This document shows, piece after piece, positions 7,792-15,206 of a stretch of 46,219 bases of DNA (position 1 is the stretch's first letter; the number at the start of each line of letters is the position of its first letter). The notes under the pieces are model-generated. The model was not told where the DNA came from. It made no database searches and saw only the letters and a program-made list of their open reading frames with translations. Location of the stretch: NCBI GenBank assembly GCA_002709235.1, contig PAQI01000034.1:1-46219 (forward strand), in the 5' to 3' direction. The position numbers were made by a program, and so were the translations under genes. Source of the DNA: Hirschia sp. (GTDB lineage Bacteria; Pseudomonadota; Alphaproteobacteria; Caulobacterales; Hyphomonadaceae).

Positions 7792-8727
7792 TCAGAACCG
7801 GATAGATGACCCAACGCGATAGCCTGTGTCTGGATCCTTATAGGCATAAAGCCTGCGACCATCTCCGACGAGATGCTCAGTCACGGCGAGCCCGGACCCA
7901 CCATCGGTCAACATGCGCGATTTGATGCGCGAAGAGAAGCTGGCCAGCGTGAATGCATGAGCACTCGCCACTCCTGTTGCTGCAACACCGGCACCAATCT
8001 CCGCTATATCGGCTTCATCCCCGTTAGCGGAATTGCTTTCTTCCAAAGCGAGAGACAGCCAAGATTTCAGCGCGACTCGGGCAGCTTCAGGTGTCGCATC
8101 TGTCAGATCAAGGAAAACTGTATCATTTGCCGCGTCTACTGCGACAATGACCGGGCCCTGAAATTCGTTGAGACCGTAAAGCGATCGCAATTCGCTGGCC
8201 CGCTGCCAATCATAGGAATTCAAAAGGGAATCACAGCTTTCAAAATCAGCCGGCCTATTACCCAGCAACCAATAAGTGATCAGGAAATCCGAGTCAGGTT
8301 CTGCGGCACTTGCTTCTTCAAAAGTGCGCAATTCACGCAAATAGCCATCACACAAGAATGCGTTTTTTGCGGTTTGCGTGGGCGACAGCAATAGCAGACC
8401 CACCGGCATAGCATCTATTGCGGGTTTGTATTCCTGATCCGGATAAAGGAAATCCGTGACCACTTCCAGGTGTGTTGCATCATCAAAGCCGAAATCGGGA
8501 GCCGCTGTTTCCTCACCTGGCATTTCGATCCTGTCAGGCTCCTCGAGCACTGGCTCTGGTTCAACAGACGCTGGCGGAGGCGGCGGTGGTGGAGGTGGAG
8601 GCGGCGGCGGCGGCGGTGGAGGCGGCGGTGCCTGCTCTGTTGGTGCTTCCCCTGTGGATTCATATCCTGCCGAGCAAGCGGCTACCATGCCTAACACTGC
8701 CAACAATATGAGCACATTCTTATACAT
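7792..8727 (-). CDS. predicted lipoprotein with a 19-residue polyproline tract
   Basis: 311 residues. A lipoprotein signal (LLAVLGMVAAC, lipobox ending at Cys) is followed by a short linker and 19 consecutive prolines, then an acidic segment and a globular domain of unknown family. The start at 8727 is set by GGGAGGA just upstream; an earlier ATG at 8784 would bury the signal peptide. The proline tract uses all of CCG, CCA and CCT, so it is maintained as protein and not only as a simple DNA repeat, though replication slippage is likely. It probably acts as a rigid spacer away from the membrane. I do not recognise the globular part. Confidence 0.75.
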   Translation of the reverse strand: MYKNVLILLAVLGMVAACSAGYESTGEAPTEQAPPPPPPPPPPPPPPPPPPPASVEPEPVLEEPDRIEMPGEETAAPDFGFDDATHLEVVTDFLYPDQEYKPAIDAMPVGLLLLSPTQTAKNAFLCDGYLRELRTFEEASAAEPDSDFLITYWLLGNRPADFESCDSLLNSYDWQRASELRSLYGLNEFQGPVIVAVDAANDTVFLDLTDATPEAARVALKSWLSLALEESNSANGDEADIAEIGAGVAATGVASAHAFTLASFSSRIKSRMLTDGGSGLAVTEHLVGDGRRLYAYKDPDTGYRVGSSIRF

Positions 8728-8823
8728 CAGATCCTCCCACCGGTATCCAATGTAAACGCTATCACTCGCAGGAGGCGTCGCCAAGCGACAACGCCCCCGC
8801 TTCTCTCCAGATTGTCGTGATGA

Positions 8824-9774
8824 CTATTGCGTAGTGTCAGTTTCAACCGTCTCGGCAGGCAACGGTTTGACGAATTTCAACGTCATCCGGTCGCTTTCAC
8901 CGATGGCAGCATAAACTGAAGGATCAAAGCCTTCCGGCGCTTCGCCTTCTCTCGGCGCGCTGCGCGATACGGGCGGCAAAGTCCAAACACCAAATGGGTG
9001 ATCTGCTGTGTCGGCCGGATTGGCATTGATCTCTGACGATTCCACGAATTCAAACCCAGCCTCTTCCGCCAGCTTGATCACATAAGCTTCCTGAACATAA
9101 CCCGAGTTCGCCTGTGGGTCCTGTTCTTCAGCAGACGGCAAGCGGTGCTCTACGACGCCCAGAATGCCCCCGGGCTTGAGCGCCGCATAAGCGTCCTTGA
9201 ACATCTTGTCGGCATATTCACCCTTCATCCAGTTGTGGATATTGCGAAATGTCAGCACCACATCAGCGCTTTCAGGCGGCGCAAGCGATTCGCTGGTCTT
9301 TGCGGCGATCGACATGTTGATATCGCCATAGGTTTCAGGATGCGCGATGAAGGTTTCCGTGAATTTCTGAACACTGTTGGCAGCATAATCCGATGCTGCC
9401 GGGTCCGGACCTGCCGCGACCAATGTTCCACCGCCTTGTTTGAGATAGGGGCCAAGCACAGACGAATACCACCCGCCACCTGGCCAGATCTCGACAACGG
9501 TCATGTCAGGCTCTACGCCAAAAAAGGCCAGCGTTTCAGCGGGGTGGCGGAAAGCATCACGTTCCGGTGCTACCCGCCAGTCCCCCGCCAGTGCAGCCTG
9601 CATTGCAGCTTCTGCCGTGACTGGCGTTGGAGAGGGGGCAATTTCAGGAGCAGCAGACATGTCTGTTGTCGGAGTTGGTGTTGGGGCCACGTCCTCTTCA
9701 GGTTCGCAAGCACCAAGGGCAAGTACAGCAATGATCGCAAATGCTGATGCCTTGTAGTCCAATTTCATCGACAT
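8824..9774 (-). CDS. exported class I methyltransferase-like lipoprotein (COG4798-like)
   Basis: 316 residues. Signal peptide with lipobox LALGAC, then a Pro/Thr-rich linker. A Rossmann-type methyltransferase core follows: VVEIWPGGGWYSSVLGPYL is a variant of SAM motif I, DVVLTFRNIHNW corresponds to motif IV, and AALKPGGILGVVEH is the post-motif strand. The family is annotated as predicted methyltransferase although members carry export signals. SAM is not expected in the periplasm, so the true reaction is unclear. ATG 9774 or 9768 may be the start. It lies upstream of the polyproline lipoprotein on the same strand and divergent from hsp20. Confidence 0.83.
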   Translation of the reverse strand: MSMKLDYKASAFAIIAVLALGACEPEEDVAPTPTPTTDMSAAPEIAPSPTPVTAEAAMQAALAGDWRVAPERDAFRHPAETLAFFGVEPDMTVVEIWPGGGWYSSVLGPYLKQGGGTLVAAGPDPAASDYAANSVQKFTETFIAHPETYGDINMSIAAKTSESLAPPESADVVLTFRNIHNWMKGEYADKMFKDAYAALKPGGILGVVEHRLPSAEEQDPQANSGYVQEAYVIKLAEEAGFEFVESSEINANPADTADHPFGVWTLPPVSRSAPREGEAPEGFDPSVYAAIGESDRMTLKFVKPLPAETVETDTTQ

Positions 9775-9854
9775 GTTCCATATCTCCCAGGTTCAGGTTT
9801 CTGCGCCCATATCAGACCAATACGGCGAAAAATACACATCACGTTATTTTTATC

Positions 9855-9883
9855 CTTGAAATCAAAATGGGCCCTACCCAGAT
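9855..9883 (+). promoter_or_regulatory. RpoH (sigma32)-like heat-shock promoter of hsp20
   Basis: CTTGAAA at 9855-9861 is a perfect sigma32 -35 element. A 14-base spacer leads to ACCCAGAT (9876-9883), close to the CCCCATNT -10 consensus. A start near 9890 would give a leader of about 125 nt, which fits the structured 5' UTR described next. Confidence 0.6.
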
Positions 9884-9918
9884 TTTTCAACGAGACGCCG
9901 ATTTCGGGTCTCGGTAAC

Positions 9919-10008
9919 GGACACTGGCGAGAACACATGTTGCGCCGACGTCCACACAATCAGATCGCCCTCATGCGGGGCATTCAACTGTTGCTTTTGA
10001 AAGGACAG
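9919..10008 (+). promoter_or_regulatory. ROSE-type RNA thermometer in the hsp20 leader
   Basis: The 3' hairpin pairs CTGTT-G-CT (9988-9995) with AG-GACAG (10002-10008) around a TTTGAA loop, with one bulged G opposite the Shine-Dalgarno AGGA. The UUGCU...AGGA signature with a weak, bulged helix sequestering the SD is the defining feature of ROSE elements. An upstream stem GGAC-GGCG/CGCC-GTCC (9919-9953) fits the multi-hairpin layout. It should keep hsp20 untranslated at low temperature and melt on heat shock. Confidence 0.75.
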
Positions 10009-10014
10009 ACTACG

Positions 10015-10491
10015 ATGAGCATGGATCTTTCCCCCCTATACCGCACTGTTGTCGGCTTTGACCGGCTTGCGAACATGATGGACACCGCCCAGAGACTGGA
10101 TGGTGCTCAGGGATACCCACCTTACAATATCGAGCAGATCGAAGATAACGCCTACGCGATCGAGATCGCTGTCGCTGGTTTTGCTGAAGACGACCTGGAC
10201 ATCGAACTCAAGGAAGGCCAGCTGACGGTTGTCGGCAAGAAGGACGGCGCGGACAATGAAAACCGCAAGCTGCTTCATCAGGGCATCGCAGAGCGTGGCT
10301 TCATTCGTCGTTTCCAGTTGGCAGATCACGTCGTTGTGACAGGTGCCGACCTCAGAAATGGCCTGCTGCGCATCGAGCTGGTGCGTGAACTGCCCGAGGC
10401 GATGAAACCTCGAAAGATCGCTATTGGCGAGACGAGCAAATCGTCCAAGCCTGAAGTGATTGAAGGTGGCAAATCCGCAGGCGCTGCATAA
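10015..10491 (+). CDS. Hsp20/IbpA-family small heat-shock protein
   Basis: 158 residues. N-terminus MSMDLSPLYRTVVGFDRLAN is the class A alphaproteobacterial/IbpA form; the alpha-crystallin domain spans about residues 35-130, with YPPYNIEQI, IAVAGFAEDDLDIEL, GIAERGFIRRFQLADHVVV and the ALPGLLRIEL-like NGLLRIELVRELPE strand. It is an ATP-independent holdase chaperone for heat-denatured proteins. The start at 10015 is chosen because AAGGA sits 8-10 bases upstream and is masked by the ROSE hairpin; the longer ORF from 9856 would run through the leader. Confidence 0.93.
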   Translation: MSMDLSPLYRTVVGFDRLANMMDTAQRLDGAQGYPPYNIEQIEDNAYAIEIAVAGFAEDDLDIELKEGQLTVVGKKDGADNENRKLLHQGIAERGFIRRFQLADHVVVTGADLRNGLLRIELVRELPEAMKPRKIAIGETSKSSKPEVIEGGKSAGAA

Positions 10492-10640
10492 GCCCGAAAC
10501 CAGGGGATCGGCCGGTACGTCCTACCTGATACCGGTCGTCCCCGACGATTTGTCTGAACAAGTAAACAGCTGCGCATATTGTCCTCCCCTAGACCCGCGC
10601 AGCAAACGGTGAACAGCCCATTTGGCGTCACCGGCCAAGG

Positions 10641-10675
10641 AACGACGCGCCAGTTACCCCTGCTGGCCGTCGTTT
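10641..10675 (+). terminator. hairpin between convergent hsp20 and rhomboid genes
   Basis: AACGACG-c-GCCAG (10641-10653) pairs with CTGGC-CGTCGTT (10663-10674) with one bulged C; a short T-rich run follows on the plus strand. It is a plausible terminator for hsp20. A second stem, GGCCGGTA/TACCGGTC, lies at 10510-10537. Confidence 0.45.
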
Positions 10676-10695
10676 CTTCGTAACTGAATCACAGA

Positions 10696-11313
10696 TCAGA
10701 GAAGCCCCAGTACACGTTCGACCAAGGTGTCGATAATACCGGGCACGAGCAGCATGGTGACGAGCAATCCGGCAATCGCGCCTCCCAGATGCGCTTCATG
10801 GCCAATATTGGATTTGTCCCGCCCCATCGCGATCGCCGAATAGGCAATGTAGAGCACAGCGAAAAGAATGGCTGGCATTGGGATGATGAAAAAGATCAGG
10901 ATCAAGGCGAAGGGCGCAAACAGACAGAAGCTGACCAGCACACCAGACACAGCACCTGACGCACCGACAGCCGTGTAGTCAGGCCGCTTCAGGTTTTCCA
11001 CCAGCGCCCATAGATTGCCCGCAACCAGGGACACGAAATAGACAATCAGGAACCCGGACACACCCAGCATACCGGATGATTCCAGTGCTGGTCCGAAGAA
11101 GAACAGGGTCAACATGTTGAACAGGAGGTGATTGACATCCACGTGCAGGAATCCCGCCGTGATCAGACGGTGATATTCACCCCGTTTTACAACGCCTTCA
11201 ACCTCGAACATCAACAGTTTGAACAATGCCGGGTTGTTCAGTGCCACGAATGACACAATGACATTCGCAGCGATCAGGATGTAGGTCGCCGGAATGGCGC
11301 TCAACGCTTCCAT
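10696..11313 (-). CDS. rhomboid-family intramembrane serine protease
   Basis: 205 residues with six predicted membrane helices. The catalytic dyad is visible: Ser119 in GASGAVSG and His175 in HEAHLGGAIAG, with His62 and Asn66 (HLLFN) forming the oxyanion side in the second helix. Rhomboids cleave transmembrane helices within the membrane; the substrate cannot be predicted. Length is normal for a minimal bacterial rhomboid. It is 43 bases downstream of the GST gene on the same strand and could be co-transcribed with it. Confidence 0.93.
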   Translation of the reverse strand: MEALSAIPATYILIAANVIVSFVALNNPALFKLLMFEVEGVVKRGEYHRLITAGFLHVDVNHLLFNMLTLFFFGPALESSGMLGVSGFLIVYFVSLVAGNLWALVENLKRPDYTAVGASGAVSGVLVSFCLFAPFALILIFFIIPMPAILFAVLYIAYSAIAMGRDKSNIGHEAHLGGAIAGLLVTMLLVPGIIDTLVERVLGLL

Positions 11314-11356
11314 GTCTTATTCCCCAATGGCGACTGCCAATTGCGCCCCGCGCAGT

Positions 11357-12547
11357 CTAGTCGTCTTTAGGGACTTCTGCCCCTGCACCGTCAGAGACGG
11401 GCTCGGCTGTTTGGTCGTCTGCTGGATTTTCAGCGCTGGCATTTGTGTTGTCGTCATTGCCAGGTTTGCGACGATTATTGCGGCGACCACGGCGACGGCG
11501 ACGTTTTCCACCCTCTTCGCCTTCACTATCATCTCTTTCCGGGCGACGCAGCCAGGTGTCAGACTTGGTCTTTTCAAGAAAGGCCAGCAAGTCTTCGGTA
11601 TTGTCACCCTCAAGTGCCATAGCGAATTTGCGGCGCGTGTCGCGAAAGGAACGCGCTGCGGATTTCAATGGCTTGTGAGACACTTCATCCTTGGCCAGTG
11701 TGACCTGCACTTCATCCTCACGTGACATGCTCGCTTCCAGATTGGCAGCAGCCCATGGCAAATAGGTGACGGCGATTTCCTTGGCAAAGATCGGCTTGAG
11801 CGTTTCTTCGACATCCTTAATTGGATCGAATGGACCACCCGGTTTGGGGTCATCCATGAATTCGACCCAGGCCTTGATGAAGGCCCCGTCCTTCTCGATG
11901 ATCTTGGCTGGCGTTGGGTCCATCAACAGCTGACGGATCTGCGCAGCAATACCAAAATCAGCCAGGCTCGGACGACCGCCGAAGATATAGAGGTGCTTTT
12001 CCAGGTGCGCGTTCAGCAGCTTCACAAAACGCTTGAAGCTCTTTTCAACGACTCCGCCCATTTCCTTGTCGAGCCCGATCAATGGCATGCGCTCAGTCAT
12101 CTGCTCTATGGAGATCTTTTCCAGCTCCTTGCGGTTTTCCGGAACATTCTCCCCGTAATATTCGTCGATCGCACGGTTGGCAGCGTCTTTTTGATCTTTC
12201 TTGCGGCCCCAGCGATATTGCACAACGACCTTGGACAGCCACAGATCGGCATAGTCCTCAAGGATAACGGCCAACATTGCACAAGCCGGGTCATTCGGCA
12301 TGATTTCAGGCGTGGGATTATCCGTCTCCAGCGCTTCAATCGTTGGCGTTGTATCATGAACGGCATAACCGCTGGCAGTGACCAGTACAGGCAGGGTACG
12401 AAACCGCGCGAGTTGGTTCAGGTCGGCCTCGGTGTCAACCGTTCGGGCGATCCACTCATGGTCCATGCCCTTGTAACGAAGATAGCTTCGCAGTTTCGTT
12501 GAAAAAGCAGAAGTTTCTGCGCCAAAGAGGCGAAAGGCCGCGCTCAT
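11357..12547 (-). CDS. glutathione S-transferase family protein with a charged C-terminal tail
   Basis: 396 residues, far longer than a typical 200-230 residue GST. Residues 1-80 look like the thioredoxin-fold N domain (FGAETSAFSTKLRSYLRYKG, LPVLV with the cis-Pro), and about 120-250 form the all-helical C domain with the motif GRPSLADFGIAAQIRQL. Residues 334-396 form a low-complexity tail with a basic block (KRRRRRGRRNNRRK, 348-361) followed by an acidic stretch. The start at 12547 gives the family N-terminus with GGGAG upstream. The tail suggests binding to nucleic acid or another polyanion (inference). Confidence 0.85.
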   Translation of the reverse strand: MSAAFRLFGAETSAFSTKLRSYLRYKGMDHEWIARTVDTEADLNQLARFRTLPVLVTASGYAVHDTTPTIEALETDNPTPEIMPNDPACAMLAVILEDYADLWLSKVVVQYRWGRKKDQKDAANRAIDEYYGENVPENRKELEKISIEQMTERMPLIGLDKEMGGVVEKSFKRFVKLLNAHLEKHLYIFGGRPSLADFGIAAQIRQLLMDPTPAKIIEKDGAFIKAWVEFMDDPKPGGPFDPIKDVEETLKPIFAKEIAVTYLPWAAANLEASMSREDEVQVTLAKDEVSHKPLKSAARSFRDTRRKFAMALEGDNTEDLLAFLEKTKSDTWLRRPERDDSEGEEGGKRRRRRGRRNNRRKPGNDDNTNASAENPADDQTAEPVSDGAGAEVPKDD

Positions 12548-12680
12548 GATAATTTGCTCCCGGGAAATCGAGCCGGAAGCTACGCTCTGGAGGCGCAGAG
12601 CGCAAGACGCGTTTGCCCTTCTTGGCATCACAGGTTAAGCGAGTGGCGCCAGCAACACGAAATCAACAGAGGAAACGGCC

Positions 12681-13730
12681 ATGCGAGTGATGCATGTGAT
12701 GGCGGGTGCCAAGGAAGGCGGCGCAGAAAACATCATGTTGGAAAGCGTGCTCGCGCTGGCGGAAGCCGGACTTGAGCAGCATGTTGTGACACGGCCTGAC
12801 AACGCGTTCCGCATCAAGTGCTTTGAAGATGCCGGCATCCAAGTGACAACCACTGGATTTTCCAATGCCTGGCCCTTCCCCACGCGCACTGCGCTGAACA
12901 AAGCCATTGAACAGTTTCAACCCGATGTGATCGAATACTGGATGGGCCGCGCCGGACAATTTGCACCTGCCGCGCATCGCGCGCGTTCGATCGGCTGGTA
13001 TGGCGGCTATTACAAGCTGGAGCGTTTCAAGACATGCGAATGGCATGTCGGCCTGACCATCGATCTGCTGCGCCACATCCGTGAGCAGGGAGTTTCCGAT
13101 GACAGGTCTGCCATCATCCACACCTATGCCGATTTTGAAGGTGCACCGCCAGCTGATCGGGCCTTGCTCGACACGCCTGCCGATGCGCCCGTTGCTCTCG
13201 CCCTCGCGCGGCTTCATGAGAAAAAGGGGCTCGACACTTTGCTGGACGCAACAGTAAAGACCCCCGGCCTATATGTGTGGATTGCAGGCGATGGCCCACT
13301 GGAAGAAGAACTCAAGGCGCATTGCAAGCGAAACGGTCTGAATGATCGCGTGCGCTTTCTGGGATGGCGCAATGATCGCGGTGCCCTGCTGGCGGCCTGC
13401 GACATTGTAGCTTTTCCCTCGCGTTATGAGCCTTTCGGCACGGTGACGGTCGATGCCTGGGCCGCCAAACGCCCACTAATCGCAGCTGACGCCGCCGGCC
13501 CCGCGGCTTATGTGAAGAATGAGGTCAACGGGCTGCTGATCCCGAAAAATGATGTCGACGCGCTGGCTGATGCAATGTCACGCGTGATCGAAGAAGACGG
13601 CCTTGCAGCCAGACTGGTGGCGGGCGGAACGGCATCCTATGAGGCCCAGTTCACCAAATCGGCTTTCCAGCGTGATTCACAGGCACTCTACAACAAAATC
13701 AGCGCGCATGCCGGGCCATTCAAGAGCTGA
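12681..13730 (+). CDS. glycosyltransferase family 4 (GT-B fold)
   Basis: 349 residues. The N domain has the GGAEN nucleotide-sugar GT4 start (AGAKEGGAENIMLES), and the C domain has ALARLHEKKGLDTLLDA, IAGDGPLEEELK, VRFLGWRNDRGALLAACD and the terminal EX7E-like SRYEPFGTVTVDAWA, in which the second acidic residue is Asp. The enzyme should transfer a sugar from a nucleotide donor onto a glycan or lipid, probably for cell-surface polysaccharide. No membrane helices. Divergent from the GST gene, with no other glycan genes adjacent, so the acceptor is unknown. Confidence 0.9.
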   Translation: MRVMHVMAGAKEGGAENIMLESVLALAEAGLEQHVVTRPDNAFRIKCFEDAGIQVTTTGFSNAWPFPTRTALNKAIEQFQPDVIEYWMGRAGQFAPAAHRARSIGWYGGYYKLERFKTCEWHVGLTIDLLRHIREQGVSDDRSAIIHTYADFEGAPPADRALLDTPADAPVALALARLHEKKGLDTLLDATVKTPGLYVWIAGDGPLEEELKAHCKRNGLNDRVRFLGWRNDRGALLAACDIVAFPSRYEPFGTVTVDAWAAKRPLIAADAAGPAAYVKNEVNGLLIPKNDVDALADAMSRVIEEDGLAARLVAGGTASYEAQFTKSAFQRDSQALYNKISAHAGPFKS

Positions 13731-13771
13731 AAAAACATGAGCGCGTGGCCAGATCAGCAAAACTGGCACAG

Positions 13772-14809
13772 CTAGACTGATTTCTGAACGATAACGCCAT
13801 GCCAGCCGAGACCATCATAGGTTTCATAGCCGGGAGTACAATGAAATGCCGTCGTCACCCCCTTGCTATCGGCATAGTAGCCCGCGTTGCGATTGTTGGT
13901 TTTCAGGTCCATGCGTTCCGTTAGAGAGCATTGACCATCTGACGACGCAATGATGCATCCGGACGCATCCGTCAGCATCACACGCGTACGCTCGCGCTCG
14001 GCTTCCGTCAGCCGCACACCCTTCACAATCGCTTCGGCCTGAGGCTTCCAGTCAAAATGGATGCCGAGAACACCAACCGGATTGCCATTGGCTCGACCAC
14101 CTTCCCTGACACTGGCTGCATAAGTAGCGACCTGCGAATTATCGACCAGTCTTTCCACACAAACATTGTCGACGGCGTAGTCGTCACCGGACATCAAGTT
14201 CCGTGCATCCCTGAACCAGCGTCTGTCAGCAACATTCTTACCCACGACCGGATAACGTCCAGGTCGTCCATTTGCCACGACATTGCCCTGCATGTCGCAT
14301 AACCAGAGATCAAGATAGACAGTATAAGCCCCCAGGATCACACCAAGACGCTCGCAGGCATATTGAGTCGCATCCTCGGATGGGGACATCAACGCATCCA
14401 CCACCGCCGCATCCGTTGCCCACCAACGCACATCGCAAGTGCGTTCAAACAGATTGCGGTCAATCAGTTCCACAGCGTTGAGCGACAGATCCACAAGACG
14501 CGTCCCATTGGCGTGCTCCGCCATGGCGCAGGCAAGATGCTCGAGAGATTCGATCTCGCCGCCCAGTTCGGTCGTCAATGACCGGGCAAGATTATCGACA
14601 TGCGAAGAGATCGACTTGACCTCATCCGCCACGACTGCAAAGCCGGCCCCCAATTCGCCAACCCGTTTGGCTTCGATCAGCGCATTGAATGCCAGCATTC
14701 GCAGATTGGCATTAACCTGCTGAATATCCCTGACTTTTTCACCAGTTATATTTCTGGCCCTGCCAGTACGCTCAATAATATCGGAAACCGCGATCGATGA
14801 TTGCGACAT
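13772..14809 (-). CDS. soluble MCP-like protein with a C-terminal cache-type sensor domain
   Basis: 345 residues without membrane helices. Residues 1-80 contain a short, MCP signalling-like coiled coil: LRMLAFNALIEAKRVGELG followed by GFAVVADEVKSIS is the classic hairpin-tip region. From about residue 115 a PAS-like cache domain follows (RRWFRDARNLMSGDDYAV, a GVLGIHFDW strand and LTDASGCIIASSDG), normally found outside the membrane in front of the signalling domain. The order is thus reversed and the whole protein should be cytoplasmic. GAGGG lies upstream of ATG 14809. Probably senses an intracellular small molecule; whether it couples to CheA is unknown. Confidence 0.8.
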   Translation of the reverse strand: MSQSSIAVSDIIERTGRARNITGEKVRDIQQVNANLRMLAFNALIEAKRVGELGAGFAVVADEVKSISSHVDNLARSLTTELGGEIESLEHLACAMAEHANGTRLVDLSLNAVELIDRNLFERTCDVRWWATDAAVVDALMSPSEDATQYACERLGVILGAYTVYLDLWLCDMQGNVVANGRPGRYPVVGKNVADRRWFRDARNLMSGDDYAVDNVCVERLVDNSQVATYAASVREGGRANGNPVGVLGIHFDWKPQAEAIVKGVRLTEAERERTRVMLTDASGCIIASSDGQCSLTERMDLKTNNRNAGYYADSKGVTTAFHCTPGYETYDGLGWHGVIVQKSV

Positions 14810-15206
14810 ATTTATCCCTCACAGCCCGCCTTCTCCCAAGACCGGGCCTCCCTCAGGAAAACAAACGTCTGCAAACTTGGTTAAAAAAGCGTATCACAGG
14901 TTGGTCAATCTAAGTCCAGATGAAACAATTTCCTTTAACTCCTGCATATGATTCGCATTCTGATTTGAATGAACCCATAACTATTCTTGTCGACCCTTCA
15001 GCAGCCAAGTGTTCACAACACATCCAAACGATGCCATTTGCTGTCTCATTGAAATCCCTCGCCACGATCAATCAACCTGTCGATTTTCGGGCGTGTGAAT
15101 AACAGGGCCTCGCCAAACGCTGCGCATTGCTGTAAGAGCGCGAAAAAATGGCGTGCGACGAATGATATGAACGCCGCCTCACCTGATATTTTTTGGATCA
15201 CCTCCC
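14810..15206. other. 397-bp AT-rich intergenic region between divergent genes
   Basis: Carries the promoters of the MCP-like gene (leftward) and typA (rightward). A 60-codon plus-strand ORF at 14920-15102 lacks a Shine-Dalgarno and resembles nothing; I do not call it. I see no strong hairpin. The last 12 bases before typA match the 16S rRNA 3' end (separate entry). Confidence 0.6.
15194..15205 (+). other. 12-base match to the 16S rRNA 3' tail just upstream of typA
   Basis: TGGATCACCTCC, one base before the typA ATG, is identical to the universally conserved 3' end of 16S rRNA, that is the anti-Shine-Dalgarno strand. It occupies the place where a Shine-Dalgarno would be expected. It may be chance, or it may control typA translation by pairing with SD-like sequence. 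Confidence 0.5.

Noticed and set aside
8456-8755. Poly-glycine ORF opposite the polyproline lipoprotein
   Set aside because: It is just the complement of the proline codons; the minus-strand gene has the signal peptide, lipobox and Shine-Dalgarno.
14920-15102. 60-codon ORF in the MCP-typA gap
   Set aside because: No ribosome-binding site and no recognisable similarity.
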